Source: Candidatus Heimdallarchaeota archaeon AB_125 (lineage in GTDB: Archaea > Asgardarchaeota > Heimdallarchaeia > Heimdallarchaeales > Heimdallarchaeaceae). From it: 23,636 nt of DNA. The DNA lies in NCBI GenBank assembly GCA_001940755.1, contig MEHH01000011.1, positions 1 to 23,636 on the forward strand, written 5' to 3'. The notes under the pieces were generated by a model, which was not told the origin of the DNA, made no database searches, and saw nothing but the letters and a program-made list of their open reading frames with translations. Every line of letters starts with the position of its first letter. Positions within the stretch are counted from its first letter, which is position 1. The translations under genes and the position numbers were made by a program. Of the stretch, positions 6,615-15,191 are shown piece after piece.

Positions 6615-9600
6615 TTGCTAATAATATTACAGAAAAACTTGAAACTAGCTGATTTGTGTAACAGAACATTATTGATAATTGGTATTATTAGTTGTATCTT
6701 TCTTTCCACTTACGCTAGTTTTTCTTTTTCATCTGAAATGAATAACATTCAAACTACATCTTTGGATCAAAACTTTCTTTTCGATTTTGATGATAATTAT
6801 CAAGAGAAGTCTGTTCATCTAACTTCAAATCTAGTATTAGGAGAATTCAACAAAATAACTCTCTTCTTCAGTGTAGATGGAAATAGCACTGAAGAAGGAT
6901 TGAATATTTGCTTTACCTTCGATAATTTCTCTGTTGAATTTACTATAGATACAATCTTTCAAGATGGAATGACACATAATCTAACTGAAACCTTTCTTTC
7001 TCCTTCTGAATACATGGGTTATCTAGATATTACTATTCACTGTAGTGGCCAATCTGAACCTGGTTCCACAGTTCATCTAACTATTCTTAATACTACAATA
7101 ATTGAAAAAATAGAGGTACCTTCATTACTTAATACAAATGAAATTCTCCCCATTCTTCCTAACTGGTTAATCTTCCAAGGTAGCCAGATGAGCGAAGTAG
7201 AAAGATCTATTTCCTCTGCATTTTATTGCACCAAAGAAAACGCAGAACTCAATCTTACCCTTTCTTTTGCTGCTAGTGACTTCCACTCTTTTACTAAGAG
7301 GGTAAAACTTAGTATAAACGGCAAATTAGCAGAAGAAGACAATTTTTATGCTGATACTAGAAATGAGATGAATATCATCCTCAGACCTGAGATTGGATTT
7401 AACATTCTTTCGCTTAATTTCTCTGTTGAGTATACTAATGCTTTAATCCAGATATCTACTATCTCACTCTCAGGTTTTCTCATATTTTTCGAAACTGGAG
7501 CTGATACTTTTGATTCTTACCAATGGGAAGAAAACACTAATTTTCTTCATTCTTTTAACATTTCATCGCTTAAACCTTTCAACTATCATTCAGAACAAGT
7601 ATTGAAAGTTACTATTAATTATCAGTGTCACGGGGTGAGGTCTTCAACTGGCATTGGTTATTCCTTGAAATCGGGTTCAACAGTTCTCAAGCAAGACACA
7701 ATCACTTCTTTTGAACAGATGTACGAAACAAATACCTTGGAAATTCTTACTTATACTGCTGATTATCTTAGTAATATTTTCTTTACTATCAAAGGTACTA
7801 CCAAAGGAGCTGGAGGATTCATTATTCTAAATACGAGTAAAGTAGAGACCTCTCCCTTACCTAAATTAACCGGAAACTCTCTAGACCGGACACTACCCTC
7901 CGAACAAACAGTATCCACTATTGTTTATTTTCAAACTGTAGAATTCTACGATGTTTTCTACATCTCTGGTTCCCCAATAGTGAATTTCCATTTCAGTTTC
8001 AACATTAATTCTAGTTATGAATCTCCTTTTGATTACTTGTATGTAGTAGTTGAAAATGAAGAGAAATCGTTTATCTCAAAAACTATTCACAGTGTAGGCT
8101 TTACTAATATCAGTGTTCAACTACCTCTTGATTTAGGATATCATGAGCTTAGTATAAGTTTCCAGATCTTTGGATTGAACACTCCTATACAGATTCAAAA
8201 TATTCGATATCAGATGGAAATAGTTCCAGAACCACCTACATCATCCCTTCCTTTTGGTTCCAAAGCAGTTTATTGGTTACTTGGTATATATGCAGCTCTT
8301 TTCTTTATCTTTGTTGATAAGAATGTTTTCAGAAAGAAAATCAAGAGAGAATCTTCCTCACAATTATCTGTAGAAATTTCACCTTTGGAGAATCAACCGA
8401 AGAAGGAGCGAAAACAGTTTATCTTGACTTCACTTTACACAACTGCCTTTTTCTGTCTCTTCTTCTTTGTCTCCTTCGCTTTTAATATTCATCATTGGGG
8501 ACTAACTATTCTTTATGCCCTCTGCTCGTACTATCTCGGTAAATGGATGTCTGTTCTTGACTTCAGCTGGAAACCTTTCCGAAATGTTTGGAAGGAAGTT
8601 CAAGATTTCTTCTCTGATACAGATTCTTTTACAGATTTTTTCAACAAAATAGTAGATTTACTTACTACTCAAAAAAAGAAACAAATACTGAGATTCTTGA
8701 TCTTAATTGGTATACTTTTCACAGCTGCTGTAAATATTGGAATCCTCGTATTCTTCGACCAGAGACCGTATCTTATGGACCGACTACCGGTCTTGAAGAA
8801 TTATTACTTCCTTTTTGCTAGTTTTATCTTAACCTCTTTGTTCCTTTTCTATGCCTTACATCTGACAAAAAGACTCTCTTTCCTGGAGGATAATTTCAGA
8901 AGAACAAGGTTATATGGGAGACTTTCACTTACTTTAGTAGTTAGTTTCTTAGTAGTTCTGAATGTTCTTGCTCTGAGTAAGACATTCGATCTCAGCACTC
9001 TATGGACATTTCTTTCACCTTTGATGATAGTAGGATTAACCAAAACCTCTAACAGTTTAGGAAAAACAATAGCAGAAGAAGAGAATTTAACTTATTCCAA
9101 GTTCTTGAAAAATGGAAGAATAATAACCAAAACAAAGGAAGTTAAACAAGCAACAGAACAAGGAATATTTCTAAGAAAGGAGTGGAAGAAAGAGAAAGAA
9201 CAATTAGATAAGAATAGGCTGAGGGGGATAATCATCTGGGACATTGAACCAGAGATACCAGTAGTTCTAACTCGTTTAGCAGAATTGATAGAACTTTCAG
9301 CCAAAGAAACAGAACAGCTTCTAGATGCTATCATGAACGAAACACCCAATCTAGGGGAGTATCACAGAAAAGAACAGGTGTTTATTAGAACACTACCAGA
9401 TTGTACTAATGGTACAGAAACGATGCAGGAGAAAAAGGATGTTCCAGTAATAGAAGGAGCTAAGAATGTAATTGAATGGAAAGGAAAGATAGTAAAAGGC
9501 AATAACAGAGGAGCGGGTTGGATAACCCTTCCTGCGGAAATTAGAGAAGCTGCAGAACCCGGGTGCTTCTATGATTTGAGTTTAATTGATTCTAAACTGG

Positions 9601-10991
9601 AAACCCATGTTTTAATAAAAAAACTGTTAGTAATGAAGAAAAGTTGGGGGTTCTATCTCCCTCAAAATCTTTGTACAGAACATTCTCTGATTGGTGAAAC
9701 AGTTACCTGCTACATTTATCAAATGGATCACTTTCCAATTTGGATAAACAAAGACAAGATTATACGGTTACCTAATTCCATTGTTAAGGAGTATCAAATA
9801 GAAGAAAGTAACTTGTTTGAGGTAGAAGTAATAACTGACAAGGGTATATTCGGAGAAGTAATTCTGATCACTAGAGTTGATAGATCAAACAGATCAGAAA
9901 ACGATGAATATAGGCTTACTCTAAGATTAAGTGATGCTCCACGTTCTACAGAAGCAAGAATTAAACTAATTAAAAGAGTGGAAAAACTACCTCATTCTAT
10001 AGAAGAAGAAAACCATGAAAATTTCTATCTCCCAAAGTTATTCCCAGATGGGATAATGGGAAAGGTACATGAGAATGAGATGATAATCTTCTTGGGGAAT
10101 CATGTGCCACTCTTTACACCTATCAGGGTTAATTTACTTGATTTCATTCATTACTTTGGATGTTATTATGCTGATGGAACAAAAAAAGGATGGGCGTGGA
10201 GAATAAGTGCATCAACACCAGAACAAGCAGTATACTATATTGAAAAGTATAACCAACTTATTTGTGGGAATCAGTTGGTTTTCAGAGTATCATATAGTAA
10301 GAAACCATCTGATAAGAGAAAAAAAGAGCAAGTAAAAGAGGATCTAATCAAGTATTGGAAAGAACATGCTAATGTAATAGTAGATAAGAAGATTACAATA
10401 AGAAATGCAAAGCACGATAATGTTAGAAAGTGGAATAAATGTGGAACATTGGATATTACAGATAATAGAAATTTAGTTATGGAAATTCATTTAAGAATAT
10501 TAAGTGAAGTAGTAGAAGTAGTTAAGCATAACGTTAATGATGAGTACAACTGGCAATTTTTATTTGGGATTCTTGAAGGTGATGGTTATGTTGCTGGAGG
10601 TAAGGATGGATTTGGTATAGGATTTTCAACTCACTTAAGTGATAAAGTAATCGAAAATGCATTAATTAGGTTAGGCATTAACTATCGAGTAGATAGATCA
10701 AGAGTTAAGGACGGCACTTACTCAGGGATTACTTTCGAGTTTGGTTTGTTTGAGGTTCTGCAAAATTTAGAAACTCTTTCAGAGAATCTTTTCAAATACT
10801 ATCCAAAAAGACGTGACAGGTTTATAACTAGATTAATCAATCAAGCTTCTGTAGAGTATGTCTTGAAAAGAAAACAATCCTTGTCAGCACCTGCTAGATC
10901 CTCTTTATTAGCATATAACTTGGATACAGATACAATTCGTACTTTACTTCGTAAATTAGAATCAGAAATTAGTAAGGGTGATGAAAGATAA
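6615..10991 (+). CDS. Receptor-like protein: beta-rich ectodomain, seven membrane helices, AbrB-like hairpins and LAGLIDADG domain
   Basis: 1458 residues counted from TTG 6615. TTG 6639 is likelier, giving a signal sequence that begins MKLADLCNRTLL. The beta-rich, N-glycosylation-site-rich ectodomain spans about 40-548. Seven helices follow at about 549-567, 602-622, 627-643, 691-713, 729-749, 769-787 and 796-809. Basic loops (FRKKIKR, KRLSFLEDNFRRTR) put the C-terminus inside. The cytosolic part has a helical segment (868-925), then AbrB/SpoVT-like hairpins: RGAGWITLPAEIREAAEPG (965-983), SWGFYLPQNL (1010-1019), KIIRLPNSIVKEYQIEES (1048-1065) and perhaps one near 1137. A two-motif LAGLIDADG domain ends it: FIHYFGCYYADG (1177-1188) and FLFGILEGDG (1315-1324), both keeping the catalytic-position aspartate (D1187, D1323). 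LAGLIDADG proteins are homing endonucleases or, rarely, regulators. With AbrB-like DNA-binding parts, a membrane-bound DNA-binding sensor is inferred. The reading frame is continuous, so this is not an obvious assembly fusion. Confidence 0.78.
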   Translation: MLIILQKNLKLADLCNRTLLIIGIISCIFLSTYASFSFSSEMNNIQTTSLDQNFLFDFDDNYQEKSVHLTSNLVLGEFNKITLFFSVDGNSTEEGLNICFTFDNFSVEFTIDTIFQDGMTHNLTETFLSPSEYMGYLDITIHCSGQSEPGSTVHLTILNTTIIEKIEVPSLLNTNEILPILPNWLIFQGSQMSEVERSISSAFYCTKENAELNLTLSFAASDFHSFTKRVKLSINGKLAEEDNFYADTRNEMNIILRPEIGFNILSLNFSVEYTNALIQISTISLSGFLIFFETGADTFDSYQWEENTNFLHSFNISSLKPFNYHSEQVLKVTINYQCHGVRSSTGIGYSLKSGSTVLKQDTITSFEQMYETNTLEILTYTADYLSNIFFTIKGTTKGAGGFIILNTSKVETSPLPKLTGNSLDRTLPSEQTVSTIVYFQTVEFYDVFYISGSPIVNFHFSFNINSSYESPFDYLYVVVENEEKSFISKTIHSVGFTNISVQLPLDLGYHELSISFQIFGLNTPIQIQNIRYQMEIVPEPPTSSLPFGSKAVYWLLGIYAALFFIFVDKNVFRKKIKRESSSQLSVEISPLENQPKKERKQFILTSLYTTAFFCLFFFVSFAFNIHHWGLTILYALCSYYLGKWMSVLDFSWKPFRNVWKEVQDFFSDTDSFTDFFNKIVDLLTTQKKKQILRFLILIGILFTAAVNIGILVFFDQRPYLMDRLPVLKNYYFLFASFILTSLFLFYALHLTKRLSFLEDNFRRTRLYGRLSLTLVVSFLVVLNVLALSKTFDLSTLWTFLSPLMIVGLTKTSNSLGKTIAEEENLTYSKFLKNGRIITKTKEVKQATEQGIFLRKEWKKEKEQLDKNRLRGIIIWDIEPEIPVVLTRLAELIELSAKETEQLLDAIMNETPNLGEYHRKEQVFIRTLPDCTNGTETMQEKKDVPVIEGAKNVIEWKGKIVKGNNRGAGWITLPAEIREAAEPGCFYDLSLIDSKLETHVLIKKLLVMKKSWGFYLPQNLCTEHSLIGETVTCYIYQMDHFPIWINKDKIIRLPNSIVKEYQIEESNLFEVEVITDKGIFGEVILITRVDRSNRSENDEYRLTLRLSDAPRSTEARIKLIKRVEKLPHSIEEENHENFYLPKLFPDGIMGKVHENEMIIFLGNHVPLFTPIRVNLLDFIHYFGCYYADGTKKGWAWRISASTPEQAVYYIEKYNQLICGNQLVFRVSYSKKPSDKRKKEQVKEDLIKYWKEHANVIVDKKITIRNAKHDNVRKWNKCGTLDITDNRNLVMEIHLRILSEVVEVVKHNVNDEYNWQFLFGILEGDGYVAGGKDGFGIGFSTHLSDKVIENALIRLGINYRVDRSRVKDGTYSGITFEFGLFEVLQNLETLSENLFKYYPKRRDRFITRLINQASVEYVLKRKQSLSAPARSSLLAYNLDTDTIRTLLRKLESEISKGDER

Positions 10992-11021
10992 TAAAAGTGT
11001 GATTCTTTAATTAGACGCTTT

Positions 11022-12848
11022 CTAAAGGACACTAACTGCTTTTGCCAAGTTCCTAGGCATGTCCGGCGATAGGTTTTTTCTCACAGCTGTATAGTACGCT
11101 AGCAGTTGTAATGGTACTATATATGGTATTGTTGAAAGCATCTCTGAATATCCTTTTGGTATTTCAAACTTCCATTTTCCCATTTCTTCTATTTCTCTGT
11201 CTCCTTCTTCTATTACAGCAACTATTGCAGCTCCTCTTGCTTTCATTTCCATTATATTGCTAATTATTCTGCTATGTGTATGGTCCTTTGGAGATACAAA
11301 TACTACTGGATAATCTTCTTCTACTAGAGCTATAGGACCATGTTTCGATTCTCCAGCTGGGTAAGATTCACTGTGAATATATGCTATCTCTTTCATTTTC
11401 AATGCCCCTTCGTTTGCTGTCTGAAGATTCAAACCCCTTCCTAAATAAAAACTACTGTTCTTCTTAGCAAACCATGATGCAATATGATTGGCTCTTGATT
11501 CATTTCTAACAATAGTTTGTTTAACTACAGTAGGTATCTCTTGAAACAGCTTTCGAGCTGCGGTGTATTCAGAATTATCAATTTCTCCCGAGAGTTTTCC
11601 AAGTTCTAACCCTATATCCCACATTGCAAGTGTTTGAGCAGTGTAAGTTTTTGTAGCGGCTACCCCAATCTCTGGGCCAGCGTACAAATAGAGTACTTCG
11701 TCAGAGTAGCGTGTGATAGTGCTTCCAATAACATTAACAGCTGAGAGAATTGATGCACCTTGCTCTTTTGCACTCTTGATAGCCATAATTGTATCCATAG
11801 TTTCTCCGCTCTGACTTACGGGTAAAATAACAGTATCTTCATCAATCAAACTCTTGATCGATTCATATTCTGAGGCAATAATAGCGCTGCTTGGTTTTTT
11901 TACATATTTTCTGATTAAAGATTCACCTGTTAGTGTGGAATAATGTGCAGTTCCTGCTGCTAGAAGAAAGATTTTTTCTGAATTATAGATTTTTTCTGCT
12001 ATTCTTGTAAGTGCTGGTTGTTGTATTCTAATATAATCTGCAAGAGAATTTGGTTGCTCATGTATCTCTTTTAACATGAAATGTGGAAAACCTGCTTTTT
12101 GTGCCATTTCTGGTTTCCATGAAACAGTATGTGGTTTCCTTACAACCTTTTCCAGAGTATTGAAGTTGATTATTTCATATCCATCTGAGGTTAAAGTCAC
12201 GAATTCATCATCATGAAGAAGCACTACTTTTCGTGTTTTACTAAGGAATGCAGGAATGTCTGAAGCACAAAACATTCTATCTGAATTAATTCCAATTACT
12301 AAAGGACTATCTCTTTTTGCACAATAAATTCTATCTGGTTCTAAACTAGATACTACACATATTGCAAATGTTCCTTCAAGTCTTTTTGATACTTGAATTA
12401 TAGCATCTTTTAGTGAAATTCCCTCCTTCTTTACCAATTGTTCAAGCATGTGTGGAATAACTTCTGTATCTGTTTCAGACTGAAACTCATGACCTTGATT
12501 TAGTAATTCTTCTTTAAGTGCTTGAAAGTTTTCTATAATTCCATTATGTATGACAGATATTTCTCCACTACAATCGATATGGGGATGAGCATTCTCTTTG
12601 CTTGGGGGACCATGGGTAGCCCATCTTGTGTGACCTATTGCGATTTTTCCTTTGATACTATTAACATCAATCCTTTCTGAAACCTCTGAAATCTTCCCCT
12701 GATCCTTGGTTATTATTACCTTATTATCAAAAATAGACGCGATTCCAACACTATCATACCCTCTGTATTCAAGCTTAGTTAGAGCTTCGATGATAGTTTT
12801 TCCTATCTTTGTTTCTTGCTGTTGAACTATTCCGACAATACCACACAT
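11022..12848 (-). CDS. glmS: Glutamine--fructose-6-phosphate aminotransferase (isomerizing)
   Basis: 608 residues from ATG 12848. This start is chosen because the family begins MCGIVGI and the cysteine after the removed methionine is the nucleophile; an upstream GTG at 12857 would bury it. The enzyme makes glucosamine-6-phosphate from fructose-6-phosphate and glutamine, the first step to UDP-GlcNAc for glycans and N-glycosylation. The N-terminal class II glutaminase domain (1-220: GHTRWATHG, HNGIIENF, SETDTEVIPH) is followed by two SIS sugar isomerase domains (AAGTAHYS, PVSQSGETMDT, then GRGLNLQTANEGALKMKE, SESYPAGESKHGPIALV). The usual C-terminal DMPRNLAKAVSV ends the protein. Length and motifs are complete. 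It is third in line after trmB and the phosphohexose isomerase, which supplies its substrate. The 107-base gap before it could hold its own promoter. Confidence 0.96.
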   Translation of the reverse strand: MCGIVGIVQQQETKIGKTIIEALTKLEYRGYDSVGIASIFDNKVIITKDQGKISEVSERIDVNSIKGKIAIGHTRWATHGPPSKENAHPHIDCSGEISVIHNGIIENFQALKEELLNQGHEFQSETDTEVIPHMLEQLVKKEGISLKDAIIQVSKRLEGTFAICVVSSLEPDRIYCAKRDSPLVIGINSDRMFCASDIPAFLSKTRKVVLLHDDEFVTLTSDGYEIINFNTLEKVVRKPHTVSWKPEMAQKAGFPHFMLKEIHEQPNSLADYIRIQQPALTRIAEKIYNSEKIFLLAAGTAHYSTLTGESLIRKYVKKPSSAIIASEYESIKSLIDEDTVILPVSQSGETMDTIMAIKSAKEQGASILSAVNVIGSTITRYSDEVLYLYAGPEIGVAATKTYTAQTLAMWDIGLELGKLSGEIDNSEYTAARKLFQEIPTVVKQTIVRNESRANHIASWFAKKNSSFYLGRGLNLQTANEGALKMKEIAYIHSESYPAGESKHGPIALVEEDYPVVFVSPKDHTHSRIISNIMEMKARGAAIVAVIEEGDREIEEMGKWKFEIPKGYSEMLSTIPYIVPLQLLAYYTAVRKNLSPDMPRNLAKAVSVL

Positions 12849-12955
12849 AAGCAACACTTAAAGTTTTTCACTGCTTTTTACTCTAAATAAGTTAAAACCA
12901 TTTCCTTATTAAAACTTTCTATTGGATAACTTACAAAAGTATAGTTTAGGAGGAT

Positions 12956-14053
12956 TTAAACTAATTCTTTTTCAATTGTATCCTGAAGGTTTAATTTCTT
13001 TTTTAACACTCTTTTTAAGTTATCAATACTTGGAGTAATAGATGGATCTACTCCATACAATACTGCAAGATATATGCTTGTTAGATCAATCAAATATGTT
13101 AAACTAATCTGTTTAGCTAGTTTAGATTCTCCCTGAGGATAAAGTTCTAGAACCTTTTCTGTTTTTTGTTTAACTATCTCTTTAAGTTGTTCCATCCTAA
13201 TTCCAATAGGTTTTGGTTCATTTTTATCTCTGAATAATATCACTGCAACATTGTTCAAAACAACATTAGGATTATCCCAAGCTACAATACCATTATGGTT
13301 TTGTTCTGGAACTACTTCACTAATTGCAACTACTTTGCTATTTTCATTTAATTCAGATTTAGCTCTGTAAGGTAAGGGGGAATAGATTGTATGACCTACA
13401 AAAAGTGGTAATTTATTGTACAATCCATAAGCAATTTCTTTTGCAAAATTGACTTCAGTTTTCTTATCTGGAGAATATTTTGTTGATAGTTCAGTTAATA
13501 TTTTTTCTGTTTCCTCAAAATCTTTACTCATGTCTTCAATAAGTTTGAGTTTTTCTAATATTGTTAGAAGAGAAGTATAAATTAAGGGTAAGCCAGTTCT
13601 AGGTGGTATTCCTTCTCGAATCTTAATGTGAGGTACATTGGTCTTTTTAGAAAGCTTTTCCAAAAGACCTCCAGAAGAAATAGTAATCATCATGGTGTTT
13701 TTAGTATGTGCATCTTTGAAACAAGAGAGTGTCTCTTCTGTATTTCCAGAGTAACTAACACATATAACTAAAGTTGATTTGTTACAGAAAGATGGTAAAT
13801 AATAATCTCTATTAACTAAAACTGGAATTTTTATTTCAGATTTTAAGAGGCTTATCAGATAATCTCCTGCAATCGCTGAACCACCCATTCCACAAATTAC
13901 TATATTGGAAGGCTCACTAACATTTTCTGGAATAACAAATTTCAAGCTGTTCTCTCTTGCCTCCTTAAAAAGAGACGACCATTTCTCAAGAATTTCAAGC
14001 TGATTGGATTTATCAATCTCAATAATACGGTTTTGTTCGTCCAGATCTATCAT
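12956..14053 (-). CDS. Bifunctional phosphoglucose/phosphomannose isomerase
   Basis: 365 residues from ATG 14053 (MIDLDEQNRII). A TTG at 14068 would add five residues, but AAAGTGAAA just before the ATG resembles an SD sequence. This is the archaeal SIS-fold enzyme that interconverts glucose-6-, mannose-6- and fructose-6-phosphate. Typical motifs are CGMGGSAIAGDYL, VSYSGNTEETLSCF, the GIPPRTGLP segment, PYRAKSELNENSK and VPEQNHNGIVAW, the last carrying the conserved asparagine/histidine region of the active site. It starts about 20 bases after the trmB stop, so the two are probably co-transcribed, with glmS following. The product fructose-6-phosphate is the GlmS substrate, and mannose-6-phosphate feeds glycan synthesis. 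Confidence 0.92.
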   Translation of the reverse strand: MIDLDEQNRIIEIDKSNQLEILEKWSSLFKEARENSLKFVIPENVSEPSNIVICGMGGSAIAGDYLISLLKSEIKIPVLVNRDYYLPSFCNKSTLVICVSYSGNTEETLSCFKDAHTKNTMMITISSGGLLEKLSKKTNVPHIKIREGIPPRTGLPLIYTSLLTILEKLKLIEDMSKDFEETEKILTELSTKYSPDKKTEVNFAKEIAYGLYNKLPLFVGHTIYSPLPYRAKSELNENSKVVAISEVVPEQNHNGIVAWDNPNVVLNNVAVILFRDKNEPKPIGIRMEQLKEIVKQKTEKVLELYPQGESKLAKQISLTYLIDLTSIYLAVLYGVDPSITPSIDNLKRVLKKKLNLQDTIEKELV

Positions 14054-14072
14054 AATTTTCACTTTCAAGAAA

Positions 14073-14885
14073 TTAACTAAAGGTTATTTCTTCACCTTTT
14101 TCCCACAGATATTCGAAATTGTTAGAAAATATCTCAATAATACCAGAATTCGAGGAGAAGTGGGGGCGATAAACATACTTTTCATGTTTACCTGGAGAAA
14201 CCCAAATAACAAATACAACTTGTTCTTGATCTACTAATGTACCACGAGCTAGTACATTTCCTTCAAGAATACTTTTTACTTGAGCCCCTAAATCTAGCAG
14301 ATTTTTAGCTACATCCTTTGATTTGGAATCTTCAACGCTCATTATGACTCTAACATTAACCCCATTATCTAGTGCATCTTTGATTTCTTTTTTCACATCA
14401 TTATACCAATAGAAGACATTAGTAAAAATCGATATTTCCTTCTTTCCATTTTTTATAATATTTTTAGTTTTTACTTGCATATCTTCAAGAGAAGAATAAG
14501 CTTCTAGAAGTTCATCTGGTTTGATAATAAGTTTGGATTGATACTCTGGATCACTTAATAGAGATACAATCTCTTGTGAGACAGTTGCCATCTTGTCAAG
14601 CTGATCATGATATTCTTGTTCTTTGAAACGTAGAAGATTATCCAGTCCTTTCTTTAGATTAATCGCTTCAAACCTCATTGGTCTGCCAGAAATAGTTCGA
14701 ACCAAACCTTTCTTCTCTAAATTGTCTATTGTGTCATAAATTCTTGGTGTTGGAATATCTGTTTGTTTGTGTATTTCTTCTGCTGTAGAAGACGAAAGCG
14801 CTACTAAGGTAATTAAAGTCTTAACTTCATATTGAGTTAAACCAAGTGCTTTCAGCTTTAAGGTTAGTTCCTCAGTGTCAGACAT
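14073..14885 (-). CDS. TrmB-family sugar-responsive transcription regulator
   Basis: 270 residues from ATG 14885, with GGAG seven bases upstream and a box A about 37 bases upstream. An N-terminal winged helix (about 8-75: LTQYEVKTLITLVAL, DIPTPRIYDTIDNLEKKGLV) is the TrmB DNA-binding domain. A helical linker (about 75-110) leads to a C-terminal ligand or phospholipase D-like domain (130-265: EISIFTNVFYWYNDV, VNVRVIMSVEDS). Known TrmB proteins bind sugars and repress or activate sugar-uptake and central sugar genes. As first gene of a run with phosphohexose isomerase and glmS, it may regulate this operon, including itself. Ligand and sign of control cannot be read from sequence. Confidence 0.9.
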   Translation of the reverse strand: MSDTEELTLKLKALGLTQYEVKTLITLVALSSSTAEEIHKQTDIPTPRIYDTIDNLEKKGLVRTISGRPMRFEAINLKKGLDNLLRFKEQEYHDQLDKMATVSQEIVSLLSDPEYQSKLIIKPDELLEAYSSLEDMQVKTKNIIKNGKKEISIFTNVFYWYNDVKKEIKDALDNGVNVRVIMSVEDSKSKDVAKNLLDLGAQVKSILEGNVLARGTLVDQEQVVFVIWVSPGKHEKYVYRPHFSSNSGIIEIFSNNFEYLWEKGEEITFS

Positions 14886-14916
14886 GGGCTTTCTCCAGTT
14901 TCAAATCTATACGGAG

Positions 14917-14927
14917 AAATATATAAG
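14917..14927 (-). promoter_or_regulatory. Box A of the trmB operon
   Basis: Minus-strand CTTATATATTT is centred about 37 bases before ATG 14885. It predicts a leader of about 10 bases that still includes GGAG (14893-14896). Confidence 0.5.
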
Positions 14928-14970
14928 TAAATCGTAAGAGTAGAAACAGAAAGTAAAATTAATTAACCAA

Positions 14971-14982
14971 AAGTTTAAAATG
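14971..14982 (+). promoter_or_regulatory. Candidate box A of the tRNA-Val gene
   Basis: AAGTTTAAAATG lies about 40 bases before the tRNA 5' end, which would leave a 5' leader of about 15-20 bases for RNase P removal. It is a weak TATA match. Confidence 0.3.
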
Positions 14983-15017
14983 AAAACTACTAGCACAGAA
15001 ATGAAGTAAAAATAACA

Positions 15018-15095
15018 GGGGCAGTGATCTAGCCTGGTTATGATACCTCGCTTACACCGAGGAGGTCAGCGGTTCAAATCCGCTCTGCCCCACCA
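15018..15095 (+). tRNA. tRNA-Val (anticodon UAC), CCA encoded
   Basis: Complete cloverleaf without intron. The acceptor GGGGCAG (15018-15024) pairs with CTGCCCC (15085-15091). The anticodon stem is CCTCG/CGAGG with loop CTTACAC, so the anticodon is TAC (15053-15055), reading GUA. The T arm is AGCGG-TTCAAAT-CCGCT. Discriminator A is at 15092 and CCA is encoded at 15093-15095. The T-rich run soon after (CATTTTTGTTT) suits archaeal termination. Confidence 0.97.
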
Positions 15096-15177
15096 TTCTT
15101 CATTTTTGTTTAATACCAGTCTTTAATTAAATTCAATTATTATATATAATTAGGAAGTTTTTCCTCTTAACGAAACG

Positions 15178-15185
15178 AAGGAGAT
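15178..15185 (+). promoter_or_regulatory. Shine-Dalgarno sequence deciding the TTG start of msrA
   Basis: AAGGAGAT stands about seven bases before TTG 15192 and supports that unusual start codon. A TATA-like TATATATAAT (15141-15150) is about 45 bases upstream of the start. Confidence 0.7.
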
Positions 15186-15191
15186 ATAGAA

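Noticed and set aside
8849..9349. Two minus-strand frames of 64 and 85 codons
   Set aside because: They are antisense shadows of the 7TM protein, with no start signals or recognisable sequence.
9480..10991. Intein carrying a LAGLIDADG endonuclease
   Set aside because: No N-terminal splice cysteine block or C-terminal His-Asn block brackets the domain, and no host-protein sequence resumes after it; the LAGLIDADG part ends the protein.
12849..12857. GTG start of glmS three codons upstream
   Set aside because: The enzyme needs the cysteine right after the initiator methionine, so ATG 12848 is the real start.
14004..14237. Plus-strand 77-codon frame
   Set aside because: It overlaps the junction of trmB and the isomerase on the opposite strand and has no coding character.
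15018..15095. tRNA-Val as provirus attachment site
   Set aside because: No integrase gene or second copy of the tRNA 3' end is seen in the window; the terminase is 14 kb away.
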